Shown piece after piece: positions 52,384 through 61,276 of a DNA stretch of 64,000 bases (the first letter of the stretch is position 1; each line of letters begins with the position of its first letter). Both the position numbers and the translations under genes were made by a program. This stretch comes from Rhodothermales bacterium (GTDB taxonomy: Bacteria > Bacteroidota > Rhodothermia > Rhodothermales > JAHQVL01): NCBI GenBank assembly GCA_041391505.1, contig JAWKNW010000010.1, positions 124,001 to 188,000 of the forward strand. The letters are read 5' to 3'. The notes beneath the pieces were generated by a model. That model did no database searches, was not told the origin of the DNA, and worked only from the letters and a program-made list of their open reading frames with translations.

Positions 52384-54411
52384 ATGGCGTTTACATCTTC
52401 CAGCAAACGCGGTCTCGACACCCGTTTCCCGATTCTCCTCTTCACATTCTGGTGCCTGGTACAGGCGCCCCAGCCCGCCGCGGCACAGGCCCTGTTCGAA
52501 GTCAACACGACAGGGTCCGCCCGCGACCTCGTGCCCGGCGACGGCATGTGCCTGACCTTTCTCGGGCGATGTTCGCTGCGCGCCGCCATCGAGGAAGCCA
52601 ACGCGACCCCAAATGGCGCCTCACCGGACGTCATCCGGTTTACCGGCATCCCCGTAACCGGCGGCCTTGCTGTGATCAGCCTGGCCGGCGACGGGTTGCC
52701 GGCTATCACCGACGCCGTGGTCATCGACGGCACAACGGCGGCCGGCGAGGTCGTGCTCGATGGCACGTCGGTCACGTCGCCCGGCGAGGCGCTGACAGCC
52801 TCGGGGCTGGTGCTCGATGCCGGCTCGGAGGGCAGCACGGTGCGCGGGCTCACCGTCGGGAAGTTTCCCTGGTTCGGAATCCTGCTGCGGAGCGACAACC
52901 ACGTGATCGTTGAAAATCGGGTGGGCGTACGAGGCGACCGAACCGACATCGGCAACGGCAAGGCCGGCGTGTATCTCGCCAGCGACAACAACATCGTGGG
53001 CCGGGCCGGCGAAGGCAACGTGATCGGGTTTAACGGCTCCGCCGGCATCCATCTGCTCAACGCCCAAAACAACACGATCCGGGGCAACTATATCGGCACG
53101 GACGATACGGGGTTCGCGATGGGCAACTATCACCTGAACGGGTTCGAGTTTGCCGGCGGGATCACCGTCAATGCTGACAGCAACATCATCGGCGGCCCGA
53201 TGCCAGGGATGGGCAATATCATCGGGTTCAACAACAGATCGGGGATTTATGTCGATGGCGTCGGCAACAAGATCCGCGGCAACTACATCGGCGCGGACAC
53301 ATCCGGGAGGAATATCGCAAATACGTTTCGCGGCATCCTCATCCATGACGGGGGAGGCAATACCATCGGAGGCATCGGGGACGGGATGGGCAACGTCATC
53401 GGATTTAACCCCTACGGCATCCTGCTGTGGGCTCCGGAAACGAAAATCCAGGGCAACTATATCGGGACGAACGACGCCGGCGACGATCTGGGCAACGGGG
53501 TCGCCATCCTCATCGGCACGGATGGAGGGTACGGCAACGTGATCGGCTTCGGAAAAAATGCGGCGATCGATTTATCCGTCGACAAGGGCAACGTCATCGC
53601 GTTCAACGAATCCGGCATCCTCATCGGTGAAGGCCTGATCGGCGCGGCGCCGACAAACAACACGGTGCGCGGCAACAGCTTTTACAATAACGACGAGCTG
53701 GCTATCGACCTCGGAGCGGATGGTCCCACGGTGAACGATACCGGCGATGCCGATGCCGGCGCCAACACCCTGCTCAATTTCCCGGACGTCACCCGCGCGT
53801 TTTACCGTCCGGGCAGCGACGCGATCGTGGTCGAGTACAGCATCTCGACAGCCGGCACCCAGGCGTATCCGCTTACCGTCGATGCGTACCTCGCCGACGA
53901 CCCTGCGAGCGGCGAGGGAAAAACCTTCATCGGCTCCAGCAGCTATACATCCTCCGGCGCCATCGCCCAGTGGGAAATCCCAGCCGGGGGCATCGCCTGG
54001 GATCCGATGGATCATGTGGTTCTCACCGTTACCGATACGCTGGGCAATACCAGCGAATTCAGCCCCGCCCAGGGGCCACTGGATCCCCTCTCGATAGCCG
54101 CAGCCAGACGCGGAGGAAGCGCGCCCGCGCTGGAGTTCGAGACCGAGGAACGTGGTGTTTCGGCCCCCTACCCCAATCCGTTCAGCGGCATCGCATCCGT
54201 TACGATCACGCCGGCAAGCGACGGGCCGGTTCGCGCGCGCCTGTTCGACCTGCTCGGCCGGGAAGTGCGCCCGGTGTTCGACGGCCGGCTGCCGGCCGGA
54301 TCGCCCGCCACGTTCCGCATCGATGCCGGCGACCTGCCGGCGGGGGTTTATGTACTCCGCGTTGAAATGGATGGATTTGCCGCCACGCGCCGGCTCGCCC
54401 TGGTGCGCTGA
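52384..54411 (+). CDS. Right-handed beta-helix protein with T9SS sorting domain
   Basis: The 675-residue protein begins MAFTSSSKRGLDTRFPILLF and has a signal peptide ending near PAAAQA. An early CSLRAAIEEANATPNG matches the CSLREAI-type motif seen at the start of many exported beta-helix proteins. From about 130 to 440 the chain is a parallel beta-helix of repeats such as NTIRGNYIGTDDTGFAMGN and GNVIGFN. The last 85 residues are a T9SS sorting domain (YPNPFSGIASVTITP, LFDLLGREVRPVFDG). No catalytic residues of pectate-lyase type are evident. It is probably a surface-displayed carbohydrate-binding or adhesive fibre, paralogous to the next gene. Confidence 0.9.
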   Translation: MAFTSSSKRGLDTRFPILLFTFWCLVQAPQPAAAQALFEVNTTGSARDLVPGDGMCLTFLGRCSLRAAIEEANATPNGASPDVIRFTGIPVTGGLAVISLAGDGLPAITDAVVIDGTTAAGEVVLDGTSVTSPGEALTASGLVLDAGSEGSTVRGLTVGKFPWFGILLRSDNHVIVENRVGVRGDRTDIGNGKAGVYLASDNNIVGRAGEGNVIGFNGSAGIHLLNAQNNTIRGNYIGTDDTGFAMGNYHLNGFEFAGGITVNADSNIIGGPMPGMGNIIGFNNRSGIYVDGVGNKIRGNYIGADTSGRNIANTFRGILIHDGGGNTIGGIGDGMGNVIGFNPYGILLWAPETKIQGNYIGTNDAGDDLGNGVAILIGTDGGYGNVIGFGKNAAIDLSVDKGNVIAFNESGILIGEGLIGAAPTNNTVRGNSFYNNDELAIDLGADGPTVNDTGDADAGANTLLNFPDVTRAFYRPGSDAIVVEYSISTAGTQAYPLTVDAYLADDPASGEGKTFIGSSSYTSSGAIAQWEIPAGGIAWDPMDHVVLTVTDTLGNTSEFSPAQGPLDPLSIAAARRGGSAPALEFETEERGVSAPYPNPFSGIASVTITPASDGPVRARLFDLLGREVRPVFDGRLPAGSPATFRIDAGDLPAGVYVLRVEMDGFAATRRLALVR

Positions 54412-54547
54412 CCGACGCTCCCCGGTCGGCCGGCGCGGACGAGCCGGGGGCGCATAAAAAAATCTCTCGTGCTTCTGTCATCCTTTTCGGACCGACATCG
54501 CAAGGGGATAAACAGTGATTTCAGTTCCCCAACCCAATCACATCATC

Positions 54548-56557
54548 ATGACACAGCCATTGATTACCCGCCTTTTTGTACTGATCCTGGCGCTCACCGC
54601 CTTTACCACGGCCCAGGCCCAGCATACCTTCGTAGTAGACTACGAATTGGATCTCGCCGACACCAACCCCGGCGACGGGATCTGTGACACGGCGCACAGC
54701 GCCTGCACCTTCCGCGCGGCGATCGAGGAAGCGAATGCCTCCGCGAACGTCGGCGCTGCTGCGGACACGATCCGATTCGGCCACTTCACTCAGACCAACG
54801 GCTATCAGCAGATCACGCTCACGGCAGGCCTGCTCCCCGCTCTTGTCGAAAAAGTATTCATCGACGCCACTACCGCCGACGCGCCGATCGTCGTGGACGG
54901 TTCGGGTTCGTTCATGAACGGTATCCAGCTGGGCGCGGGCTCAGGTGGAAGTGTCGTCCGCGGGCTCTACCTGGTCAATTTTGGAAACAGCGCGGTCCAC
55001 ATCACCAGCAACAATAACAAGATCCAGCACACTGTCATCGGGATTTTTCCAGACGGCACTGCAACGAGCGGTGGACAATACGGGATCGTCATCGACGGCG
55101 GTAATTCGAATGCGATCGGCGGCGAGGACTGCGGCAACGTCATCGGAAACGTCTTTATAGCAGGGGTGCAGATCGAAAACGCGATCGGCACCGTGGTGCA
55201 AGGCAACTTCATAGGCACGGATGAAACCGGCGTGCAACTCGGTAGCCAGAATCGCGGCGTGTGCGCGTGCGACGGGGCTGTAAACACGCTGATCGGCGGA
55301 CTCACCGCCGCGAAAGGCAATACCATCGGGTTCAGCCAGAGCAGCTTGATTGCCGTCGACGGCGCCGCCGGTACCGTCATCCAGAACAATCTTCTGGGCA
55401 CGAACACAAACGGCGACTATCTGGGCGGCGTAGGCGTGGGGATCTGGGTAGAGCATACGGATCCGGCCCTGACGCCGACCCTCATCGGGGGCCTGTCTGA
55501 CTGGGGAAACACCATCGGATCGATGGCCCATGGCATCTACATCGACCGCACAGAGGGCCACATCATTCAGGGCAACTTCATCGGAGTCACCCGTACGGGC
55601 CAACCTGTGGGCAATGTACGGGACGGCATCATGGTCACCGTGCCCTCGTTGGACATTACGATCGGCTATGGACCGCTGGCGACCATCCCGGCCGGCGCCC
55701 CGAAGGGAAATACGATCGCTTATAACGGCTATACCGGCATCACGCTCGCAGTCGACTCAACCGAGATAGCCAAAAAGATCGACATGCGCGGCAACAGCCT
55801 GTTCGCCAATACGAGCCACGGGATCGCCTTGCACGGCGGTCAGCTGGAGCCCAACGATGCAGTCGATGGCGACGCCGGCAACAACCGGTACCAGAATCAT
55901 CCGGTGTTCGCGTGGGCAGCGATCAATGCGACCAACGGGAAGCTGAAATTCCGGTATTCCGTGCCGTCGCTGAACTTTTATGCCGCCTACCCTCTGAAGG
56001 TCGATGTGTACGTCGCGGATGACTCGACCAGCGGTGAAGGCAAGCGATACCTGACGACACACACCTATACGGCTGCGACGATGATGTCGGAAGTGAGCGT
56101 TGCCGTAGACACGACGGGCATGAACCTGAACCCCGGCGATTTCCTGGTGGCGACTGCGACCGACAACGTCGGCAACAGCAGCCAGTTCAGTCTGCCGGTC
56201 GCCATCGCCTTCCCAAGCGGCGGCTCGCGCGTGGCGGCGACAGCGGATGAGATGCCAGGCCTTTCGGTCGAGAAGGCGGGTTCCGGCGAAAAGGTGGCGG
56301 ATGCCCTCGGCGCACCCTACCCCAACCCCTTCAACCCGCAGACAAGCTTCACCCTGTCGCTGGCCGAGGCGACCCACGCGCGGATCGCCATCTACGACCT
56401 CATCGGCCGGCAGGTCGCCCTGCTCCACGACGGCGAGCTGTCCGCCTCGACGCACACCTTCCACTTCGACGGCGCCGGCCTGGCCACCGGCGTCTACCTG
56501 CTGCGCGTCCAGACCCAGCGCTTCAACGAAACGCGCAGGCTGATCCTCGCGAAGTGA
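54548..56557 (+). CDS. Second right-handed beta-helix protein with T9SS sorting domain
   Basis: The ATG at 54548 (MTQPLITRLFVLILALTAFT) gives 669 residues; an in-frame ATG at 54515 adds residues before the signal peptide and is less likely. The signal ends near TAQAQ. CTFRAAIEEANASANVGA is the same early motif as in the previous gene. Beta-helix rungs (GNFIGTDETGVQLGSQN, NLLGTNTNGDYLGG) run to about 430. A CalX-like or Ig-like beta domain follows, and a T9SS sorting domain (YPNPFNPQTSFTLSLAEATH, IYDLIGRQVALLHDG) ends the protein. It is a diverged paralogue of the preceding gene. A 14-bp hairpin follows the stop. Confidence 0.9.
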   Translation: MTQPLITRLFVLILALTAFTTAQAQHTFVVDYELDLADTNPGDGICDTAHSACTFRAAIEEANASANVGAAADTIRFGHFTQTNGYQQITLTAGLLPALVEKVFIDATTADAPIVVDGSGSFMNGIQLGAGSGGSVVRGLYLVNFGNSAVHITSNNNKIQHTVIGIFPDGTATSGGQYGIVIDGGNSNAIGGEDCGNVIGNVFIAGVQIENAIGTVVQGNFIGTDETGVQLGSQNRGVCACDGAVNTLIGGLTAAKGNTIGFSQSSLIAVDGAAGTVIQNNLLGTNTNGDYLGGVGVGIWVEHTDPALTPTLIGGLSDWGNTIGSMAHGIYIDRTEGHIIQGNFIGVTRTGQPVGNVRDGIMVTVPSLDITIGYGPLATIPAGAPKGNTIAYNGYTGITLAVDSTEIAKKIDMRGNSLFANTSHGIALHGGQLEPNDAVDGDAGNNRYQNHPVFAWAAINATNGKLKFRYSVPSLNFYAAYPLKVDVYVADDSTSGEGKRYLTTHTYTAATMMSEVSVAVDTTGMNLNPGDFLVATATDNVGNSSQFSLPVAIAFPSGGSRVAATADEMPGLSVEKAGSGEKVADALGAPYPNPFNPQTSFTLSLAEATHARIAIYDLIGRQVALLHDGELSASTHTFHFDGAGLATGVYLLRVQTQRFNETRRLILAK

Positions 56558-56564
56558 TCCCGGC

Positions 56565-56604
56565 GCGCCCCATCGTCCACCGATCCGATCGGACGATGGG
56601 GCGC
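56565..56604 (+). terminator. 14-bp hairpin after second beta-helix gene
   Basis: Arms GCGCCCCATCGTCC (56565-56578) and GGACGATGGGGCGC (56591-56604) are perfectly complementary, with a 12-nt loop that is itself partly palindromic (CCGATCCGATCGG overlaps it). It begins 7 nt after the TGA stop. There is no T-run. It is the likely transcript end for the cargo genes. Confidence 0.78.
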
Positions 56605-56698
56605 ACCCCGGTCTTCGGTCCAAAATCCATCCCCACGCAACAGCGCGGGCGCAACGGCGTAGCCGGATTACACGATCCTGCCCCTGCACCCTGCCGCC

Positions 56699-57439
56699 AT
56701 GCGTTTCCCGCTCTTCCTCGTCATCGCCGCCCTCAGCCTGACCACCTGCGGCGACGCGACCGGGCCGGCGGAGGAGGATTACGCCATCCTCTTCGTCGGC
56801 AACAGCCTCACGTACACAAACGACCTTCCGGGCATCCTGTCCGACCTCCTCGACGCCGCGTCCGACCGGGAGCGTATCGTGATCGAGTCCATCGCCGAGC
56901 CCAACTACGGGCTCGAGGACCACTGGGCGAACGAGGGAACGCGCAAGCGCATCAGCCGGGGTACGTGGGATGTGGTTGTGCTGCAGCAGGGCCCGTCGGC
57001 CACGGAAGGCCGGCCCTCGCTGCTCCAGTACACCGCGCTCTTCTCGGACCCGATTCGCGAAGGCGGCGGCGTGCCCGCCCTCTACATGGTATGGCCGGCG
57101 GCGGAACGCAGCTTCGACTTCGCCGGCGTACGCGACGCCTACCAGACGGCCGCCGTCGATGTCGACGGCTACTTCTTTCCCGCCGGGATCGCGTGGCAGG
57201 AGGCCTGGAAGGCCGACCCCGGCCTGGGCCTCTACGGCGCGGACGGCTTCCACCCCTCCATCTACGGCACCTACCTCGCCGCCGTGGTCATGTACGAACA
57301 GCTCGCGGGGCGCAATGCGCTGCTGCTCGACCTGGCGATCCCAGCGCGGTACGGCATCGACGCCGAAAAAGCCGGCATCCTCCACGCCGCCGCGCACGAC
57401 GCCAACCTGCGTTATGCGCGGGTGCCGGACTCGAACTGA
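56699..57439 (+). CDS. SGNH-hydrolase-like putative lipoprotein
   Basis: The 246-residue protein has a signal sequence, MRFPLFLVIAALSLTTC, that could be a lipobox, although Thr before Cys is unusual. The SGNH fold is indicated by GNSLTYTND (S36 as nucleophile), GPSATEG with an oxyanion-type turn, and DGFHPS (D182, H185) near the C-terminus for the catalytic Asp and His. Such enzymes are esterases or deacetylases of cell-surface carbohydrates and lipids. It follows the exported beta-helix proteins on the same strand after a terminator and an upstream gap of about 140 nt. It faces the SMR gene tail to tail with 13 nt between. Confidence 0.85.
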   Translation: MRFPLFLVIAALSLTTCGDATGPAEEDYAILFVGNSLTYTNDLPGILSDLLDAASDRERIVIESIAEPNYGLEDHWANEGTRKRISRGTWDVVVLQQGPSATEGRPSLLQYTALFSDPIREGGGVPALYMVWPAAERSFDFAGVRDAYQTAAVDVDGYFFPAGIAWQEAWKADPGLGLYGADGFHPSIYGTYLAAVVMYEQLAGRNALLLDLAIPARYGIDAEKAGILHAAAHDANLRYARVPDSN

Positions 57440-57452
57440 CGGACGACGCCGG

Positions 57453-57770
57453 TCAGTCCTGCGCGAGATTGAGTCCGACGATGCCGAGGATGATCAACCC
57501 CAGGGAAACCACCTTCAGCGCCGTCACCGGCTCCTTGAACATCCAGATCCCCACGAGGACGGTCACCGCCGTCCCCACGCCGGCCCAGAGTGCATAGGCC
57601 AGGCCCAGATCGATCGACTTCACCGCGCCTGCAAGCGCTACCAGCGAAAAGAAAAAACACGCCACCATGGTGAGCGTGGGTCCCGGATGCGAACAGCCAT
57701 CCGACATTTTGAGTGCCACCGTGCCCACGATATCCAGTATGATGGCGATGGTAAGTAATGCCCAGTGCAT
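57453..57770 (-). CDS. SMR-family transporter with Asp at the essential Glu position
   Basis: The 105-residue protein has four membrane helices, the family length. Helix 1 reads MHWALLTIAIILDIVGTVAL. The position equal to Glu14 of EmrE is Asp13, coded GAT. Helix 3 has YALWAGVGTAVTVLVG, the conserved GxG-type packing region, and helix 4 ends GIVGLNLAQD. SMR proteins export drugs, quaternary amines or guanidinium with protons. The Glu-to-Asp exchange would alter proton affinity and coupling. The subtype (EmrE-like or Gdx/SugE-like) cannot be fixed. The leader upstream (57771-57920) contains two hairpins that may be regulatory. Confidence 0.88.
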   Translation of the reverse strand: MHWALLTIAIILDIVGTVALKMSDGCSHPGPTLTMVACFFFSLVALAGAVKSIDLGLAYALWAGVGTAVTVLVGIWMFKEPVTALKVVSLGLIILGIVGLNLAQD

Positions 57771-58133
57771 GATTCCCTGCGTTCAGTTGTAAATCGTTCT
57801 CGCATGCCCGCCGCGTGCCGGCCGGCGTGTTGGAAGAGCGCTCAGCAGGCGCTCCCCCGCTAAGGGCTCGCCTGCTCAGATCCGTCCCGCCGGGCCATCT
57901 CCCGAAAGGGATGCCCGGGACATGCTTTTCTTTATTGCGACAAGGATCTGCAAAACGTGCCAGACCCAAGATAGAAGCAGGGAACGCGGGCCGGGCGGAT
58001 CAGCGGGCCAGGGCGACGGACGGGTCGAACGCGGAGGATCCGTACTTTTTTCTGTGAGATTTTTGGCCGATAGGATACTATAACAAATGCTTGGTGCTGA
58101 TATTCCGTATTCGCAGACCTTCAACCATGCCTG
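57771..58133. promoter_or_regulatory. Divergent SMR/ECF control region with two hairpins
   Basis: This 363-nt region without a gene lies between the SMR gene (minus) and ECF sigma gene 2 (plus). Two stem-loops could form in the leader of the SMR transcript. One has arms AGCAGGCG (57844-57851) and CGCCTGCT (57869-57876). The other, 57890-57918, has a GAAA loop and an imperfect GC-rich stem. I could not match them to a known guanidine riboswitch. The stretch near 58040-58090 is AT-rich and probably carries the promoter of the sigma gene. Confidence 0.5.
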
Positions 58134-58709
58134 ATGCCGTCAAACGGACAGATCACCGCACTCCTGCAGCGCTACAAGGCCGGCGATGAAGAGGCGCTGG
58201 AAAGCATCGTACCCATCATGTACGATGAGCTTTACGAGGTCGCCCGCCAGCACATGCAGCGCGAGTTCCGCAAGGGCCATACCCTGAGCGCGACGGCGCT
58301 CGTGAACGAGGCTTATCTGAAGCTGGCCCGTCAGCACGACCTCGACGCGTCCCACCGGTGCGATTTCATGGCGATCGCGAGCCGGACGATGCGCAACATC
58401 CTCGTCGATCACGCCCGCTCCAAAAAGCGCCTCAAGCGCGGCGCCGGCCAGGCCGCCCTGCCGCTCGACGAGGCCGCGTTCCAGCTCACCGACCAGGAGG
58501 CCTCGGAAGTCCTCGAACTCGACGCGGCGATAGACCGCCTCGCGGCCCTCAACGAGCGGGCGAGCGAGGTCGTCCAGTTCCGGTTCTATGGCGGGCTCAC
58601 GGTGGAGGAGACGGCGGAGGTGATGAACATCTCCGAACGCTCGGTGCAGCGGGCCTGGACGGTGGCCAAAGCGTGGCTTCGAAAGGAAGTATCGCAACAT
58701 ATCGGCTGA
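58134..58709 (+). CDS. ECF RNA polymerase sigma factor (pair 2)
   Basis: The protein is 191 residues, identical in length to the pair 1 sigma factor and clearly homologous. Region 2 includes ATALVNEAYLKLARQ and DFMAIASRTMRNILVDHARS; region 4 includes LTVEETAEVMNISERSVQRA. It is TIGR02999-like. The kinase-TPR gene begins 98 nt downstream on the same strand, forming a two-gene regulatory unit in which the kinase probably controls the sigma factor by phosphorylation. An anti-sigma gene is absent. The start ATG at 58134 is the family start and has no strong ribosome-binding site. Confidence 0.93.
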   Translation: MPSNGQITALLQRYKAGDEEALESIVPIMYDELYEVARQHMQREFRKGHTLSATALVNEAYLKLARQHDLDASHRCDFMAIASRTMRNILVDHARSKKRLKRGAGQAALPLDEAAFQLTDQEASEVLELDAAIDRLAALNERASEVVQFRFYGGLTVEETAEVMNISERSVQRAWTVAKAWLRKEVSQHIG

Positions 58710-58807
58710 TGCATCCGGCGTATGGCCGGTTTCGCGCCCGCGTGTCGCAATAGAAGACGCACCCTCCCGCCGGCACCCGCTGCCGCGCAGCGAACCCAAC
58801 CGAACGT

Positions 58808-61249
58808 ATGGATTACTGGAACAGACTCGAAGCCATCCTCCTCGCCGCACTCGAACTCGATGACGCCGATCGGCCCGGCTATCTCGATCAGGCCTGCGCC
58901 GGCGACGCCGCGCTTCGACAGGAAATCGAGGACATGCTCGCGGCCCACGAAGACGCGCAGGCCCTCTCGATCGAGAGCCGCCTGCTCGCCGATCGCCCCG
59001 AATTCCCTTCCCCCGAAGCCCTCATCGGATCCCACATAGGCCCCTACCGCATCAAACAGATGCTCGGCGAAGGCGGCATGGGGATGGTCTACCTCGCCAC
59101 CCGCGACGACGCCCACTACACGCAGGATGTGGCGCTCAAGCTCGTCCGCCCCGGCTACCAGAACGCGGAGATCCACGCGCGCTTCCGGACGGAGCGGCAG
59201 GTCCTCGCGCGGCTGACGCACCCGAACATCGCCGCGCTGCTCGACGGCGGGATGAGCGCCGACGGCCGGCCGTATCTGGTGATGCCGTACATCGAAGGGA
59301 CGCCGATCACCACCTACTGCGACGAGCAAATGCTGTCGATCGCCGACCGGCTCCGGCTCTTCCGCACCGTCTGCGCCGCCGTCCAGCACGCCCACCAGAA
59401 CCTGGTGGTGCACCGCGACCTCAAGCCGTCCAACATCCTCGTCACACGCGACGGCACGGTGAAGCTGCTCGACTTCGGGATCGCCAAGCTGCTCGATCCG
59501 GAACAACTCGGCGTCTCGGTCGCCGTCACGCGTTCCGAACTGCGCCTCATGACGCCCGACTATGCGGCCCCCGAACAGGTCCGGGGCAGCGACGTGACCA
59601 CGGCGACGGACGTCTACGCCCTCGGCGTGCTGCTGTACGAGCTCCTCACCGGCCATTCGCCCTATCGGATCGAGCGGCGCGTGCGGCAGGAGATCGAGCG
59701 CGTCATCCTGGAGGAAGAGCCGGCGCGCCCCAGCGCGGTGGTCACGGAAGTCCGCGCCCTCACCTCGTCCGACGGAACGACCCACAGCCTCCAGCCCGCC
59801 GAGATCAGCCGTTCGCGCCGCACCTCGGTGGCCCGCCTCCGCAGCGCCCTGCAGCAGGACCTCGACAACGTGGTCATGATGGCGCTGCGCAAGGAGCCGG
59901 AACGCCGCTACGCCTCGGCGGAGCAGTTCTCGGCAGACATCGAGCGGTACCTCGAGGGCCGGCCGGTCATCGCCCAGAAGGACACCCTCGGGTACCGGAT
60001 GCGCAAGTTCGCCTCCCGCAACCGCACCGCGCTGAGCCTGGGCGCCGGCGCGCTGCTCATCCTCCTGGCGCTCAGCACGGTGACGACCTACCAGGCGCTG
60101 CGGCTATCCCGCCAGTCGACGGCCCTCGCCGCCCAGCGCGACCGCGCCCGCGACGAGGCCGACAAGGCGCGCCAGACGACCGATTTCCTCCTGAACATCT
60201 TCAACAAGGCCGATCCCAACGTCAACGAGGGCACGCCCGTCACCGCGATCGACCTGCTCGACGAAGGCACCCGGCAGATGCGCGTGGAGTTTGTGGATCA
60301 GCCCGACCTCAGGGCCGAGCTGCTGCTGGAAATGGGGCGTATCTACGATGAGATCGGACGTTATGCGACGGGCGACTCGCTCATTCACGAGGCGATCGAC
60401 GTGCTGCGCGACCTGTTCGGTCCGGAACACCGCCGTTACGCGCTCGGCGTATCCCGCCTCGCCATGCACCACACCCTGACGGGCGAACTCGCTGATGCCG
60501 ACTCGCTGTACGACATCGCCATCGCCATCCAGAACACGCTGCAAGGAGAAGATCGGAACGATCTCGCCAATACGTACATGTCGCTCGCAGTCGTCCGCTT
60601 CGAGCAGCGGCAGTTTGCGGTCGCGGAGTCGTTGTTCACGGTTTCACTGGACATCAAACGCGCCCTCTTCGGCGACGTGCATCACTCGGTGATGCAGGTG
60701 CTCAACGGCCTGGGCGGCACCCTGGTGGCCCAGCAGAAGACGGACGAGGCCGAGCCCGTCCTCCGCGAGGCCCTGGCGATCGCGGACAGCCTGGGGCTGG
60801 AAAAACAGCTGGCCGTGACGGCCACCAAGAACCACCTCGGCGCCCTCCTGATCGGACGCAAGGAATACCCCGAGGCCGAGGTGCTCTTCCGCGAGACCCT
60901 GGCCATCCGGCGCGAGTTGTACGAACCCGGACATCCGGCCATCGCCACGGCCGTCAATTCGCTGGCCGTGGCGCTGCAGAACCAGTACAAGTTCGATGAA
61001 GCCGAGCCGCTTTTTGCCGAATCCGTCGAGATCCAGCGCAAGGTGCCCGGCCCCCGCCTGGGCTTCGCGCTCCGGAATTTCGCGATGCTCCGACGGGACC
61101 AGAAGCGGTGGGACGAGGCCGAAGCCCTCTTCAAGGAGGCGATGGACGTGCTGGTCGAGCAATTCGGGCCCGACCACGCCCAGGTCCAGCTGACGCAGAG
61201 CCGGCTGGAAGAGTCCTACCGCATGCGGAAGGAGGATCAGGGCGGATGA
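58808..61249 (+). CDS. Ser/Thr protein kinase with TPR repeats (pair 2)
   Basis: The 813-residue protein has a lead domain (MDYWNRLEAILLAALELDDA) like that of the pair 1 kinase. The kinase domain at about 80-385 has GEGGMG, VALKLV, HRDLKPSN, LLDFGIAK and PDYAAPEQV. The membrane helix is at about 418-436 (GAGALLILLALSTVTTYQAL). The periplasmic half has about seven TPR-like units (YPEAEVLFRETLAIRRELYE). It is shorter than the pair 1 kinase by about 95 residues, mainly by fewer TPR units. Catalytic residues are intact. It ends 27 nt from the converging choice-of-anchor-B gene. It probably senses an envelope signal through the TPR part and acts on the ECF factor. Confidence 0.93.
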   Translation: MDYWNRLEAILLAALELDDADRPGYLDQACAGDAALRQEIEDMLAAHEDAQALSIESRLLADRPEFPSPEALIGSHIGPYRIKQMLGEGGMGMVYLATRDDAHYTQDVALKLVRPGYQNAEIHARFRTERQVLARLTHPNIAALLDGGMSADGRPYLVMPYIEGTPITTYCDEQMLSIADRLRLFRTVCAAVQHAHQNLVVHRDLKPSNILVTRDGTVKLLDFGIAKLLDPEQLGVSVAVTRSELRLMTPDYAAPEQVRGSDVTTATDVYALGVLLYELLTGHSPYRIERRVRQEIERVILEEEPARPSAVVTEVRALTSSDGTTHSLQPAEISRSRRTSVARLRSALQQDLDNVVMMALRKEPERRYASAEQFSADIERYLEGRPVIAQKDTLGYRMRKFASRNRTALSLGAGALLILLALSTVTTYQALRLSRQSTALAAQRDRARDEADKARQTTDFLLNIFNKADPNVNEGTPVTAIDLLDEGTRQMRVEFVDQPDLRAELLLEMGRIYDEIGRYATGDSLIHEAIDVLRDLFGPEHRRYALGVSRLAMHHTLTGELADADSLYDIAIAIQNTLQGEDRNDLANTYMSLAVVRFEQRQFAVAESLFTVSLDIKRALFGDVHHSVMQVLNGLGGTLVAQQKTDEAEPVLREALAIADSLGLEKQLAVTATKNHLGALLIGRKEYPEAEVLFRETLAIRRELYEPGHPAIATAVNSLAVALQNQYKFDEAEPLFAESVEIQRKVPGPRLGFALRNFAMLRRDQKRWDEAEALFKEAMDVLVEQFGPDHAQVQLTQSRLEESYRMRKEDQGG

Positions 61250-61276
61250 CCGCTTCGTCCTCGCAGGCGGACACCC

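Noticed and set aside
57412..57969. 185-residue minus-strand frame over the SMR gene
   Set aside because: It is a shifted frame; the SMR protein in the other frame is unambiguous.
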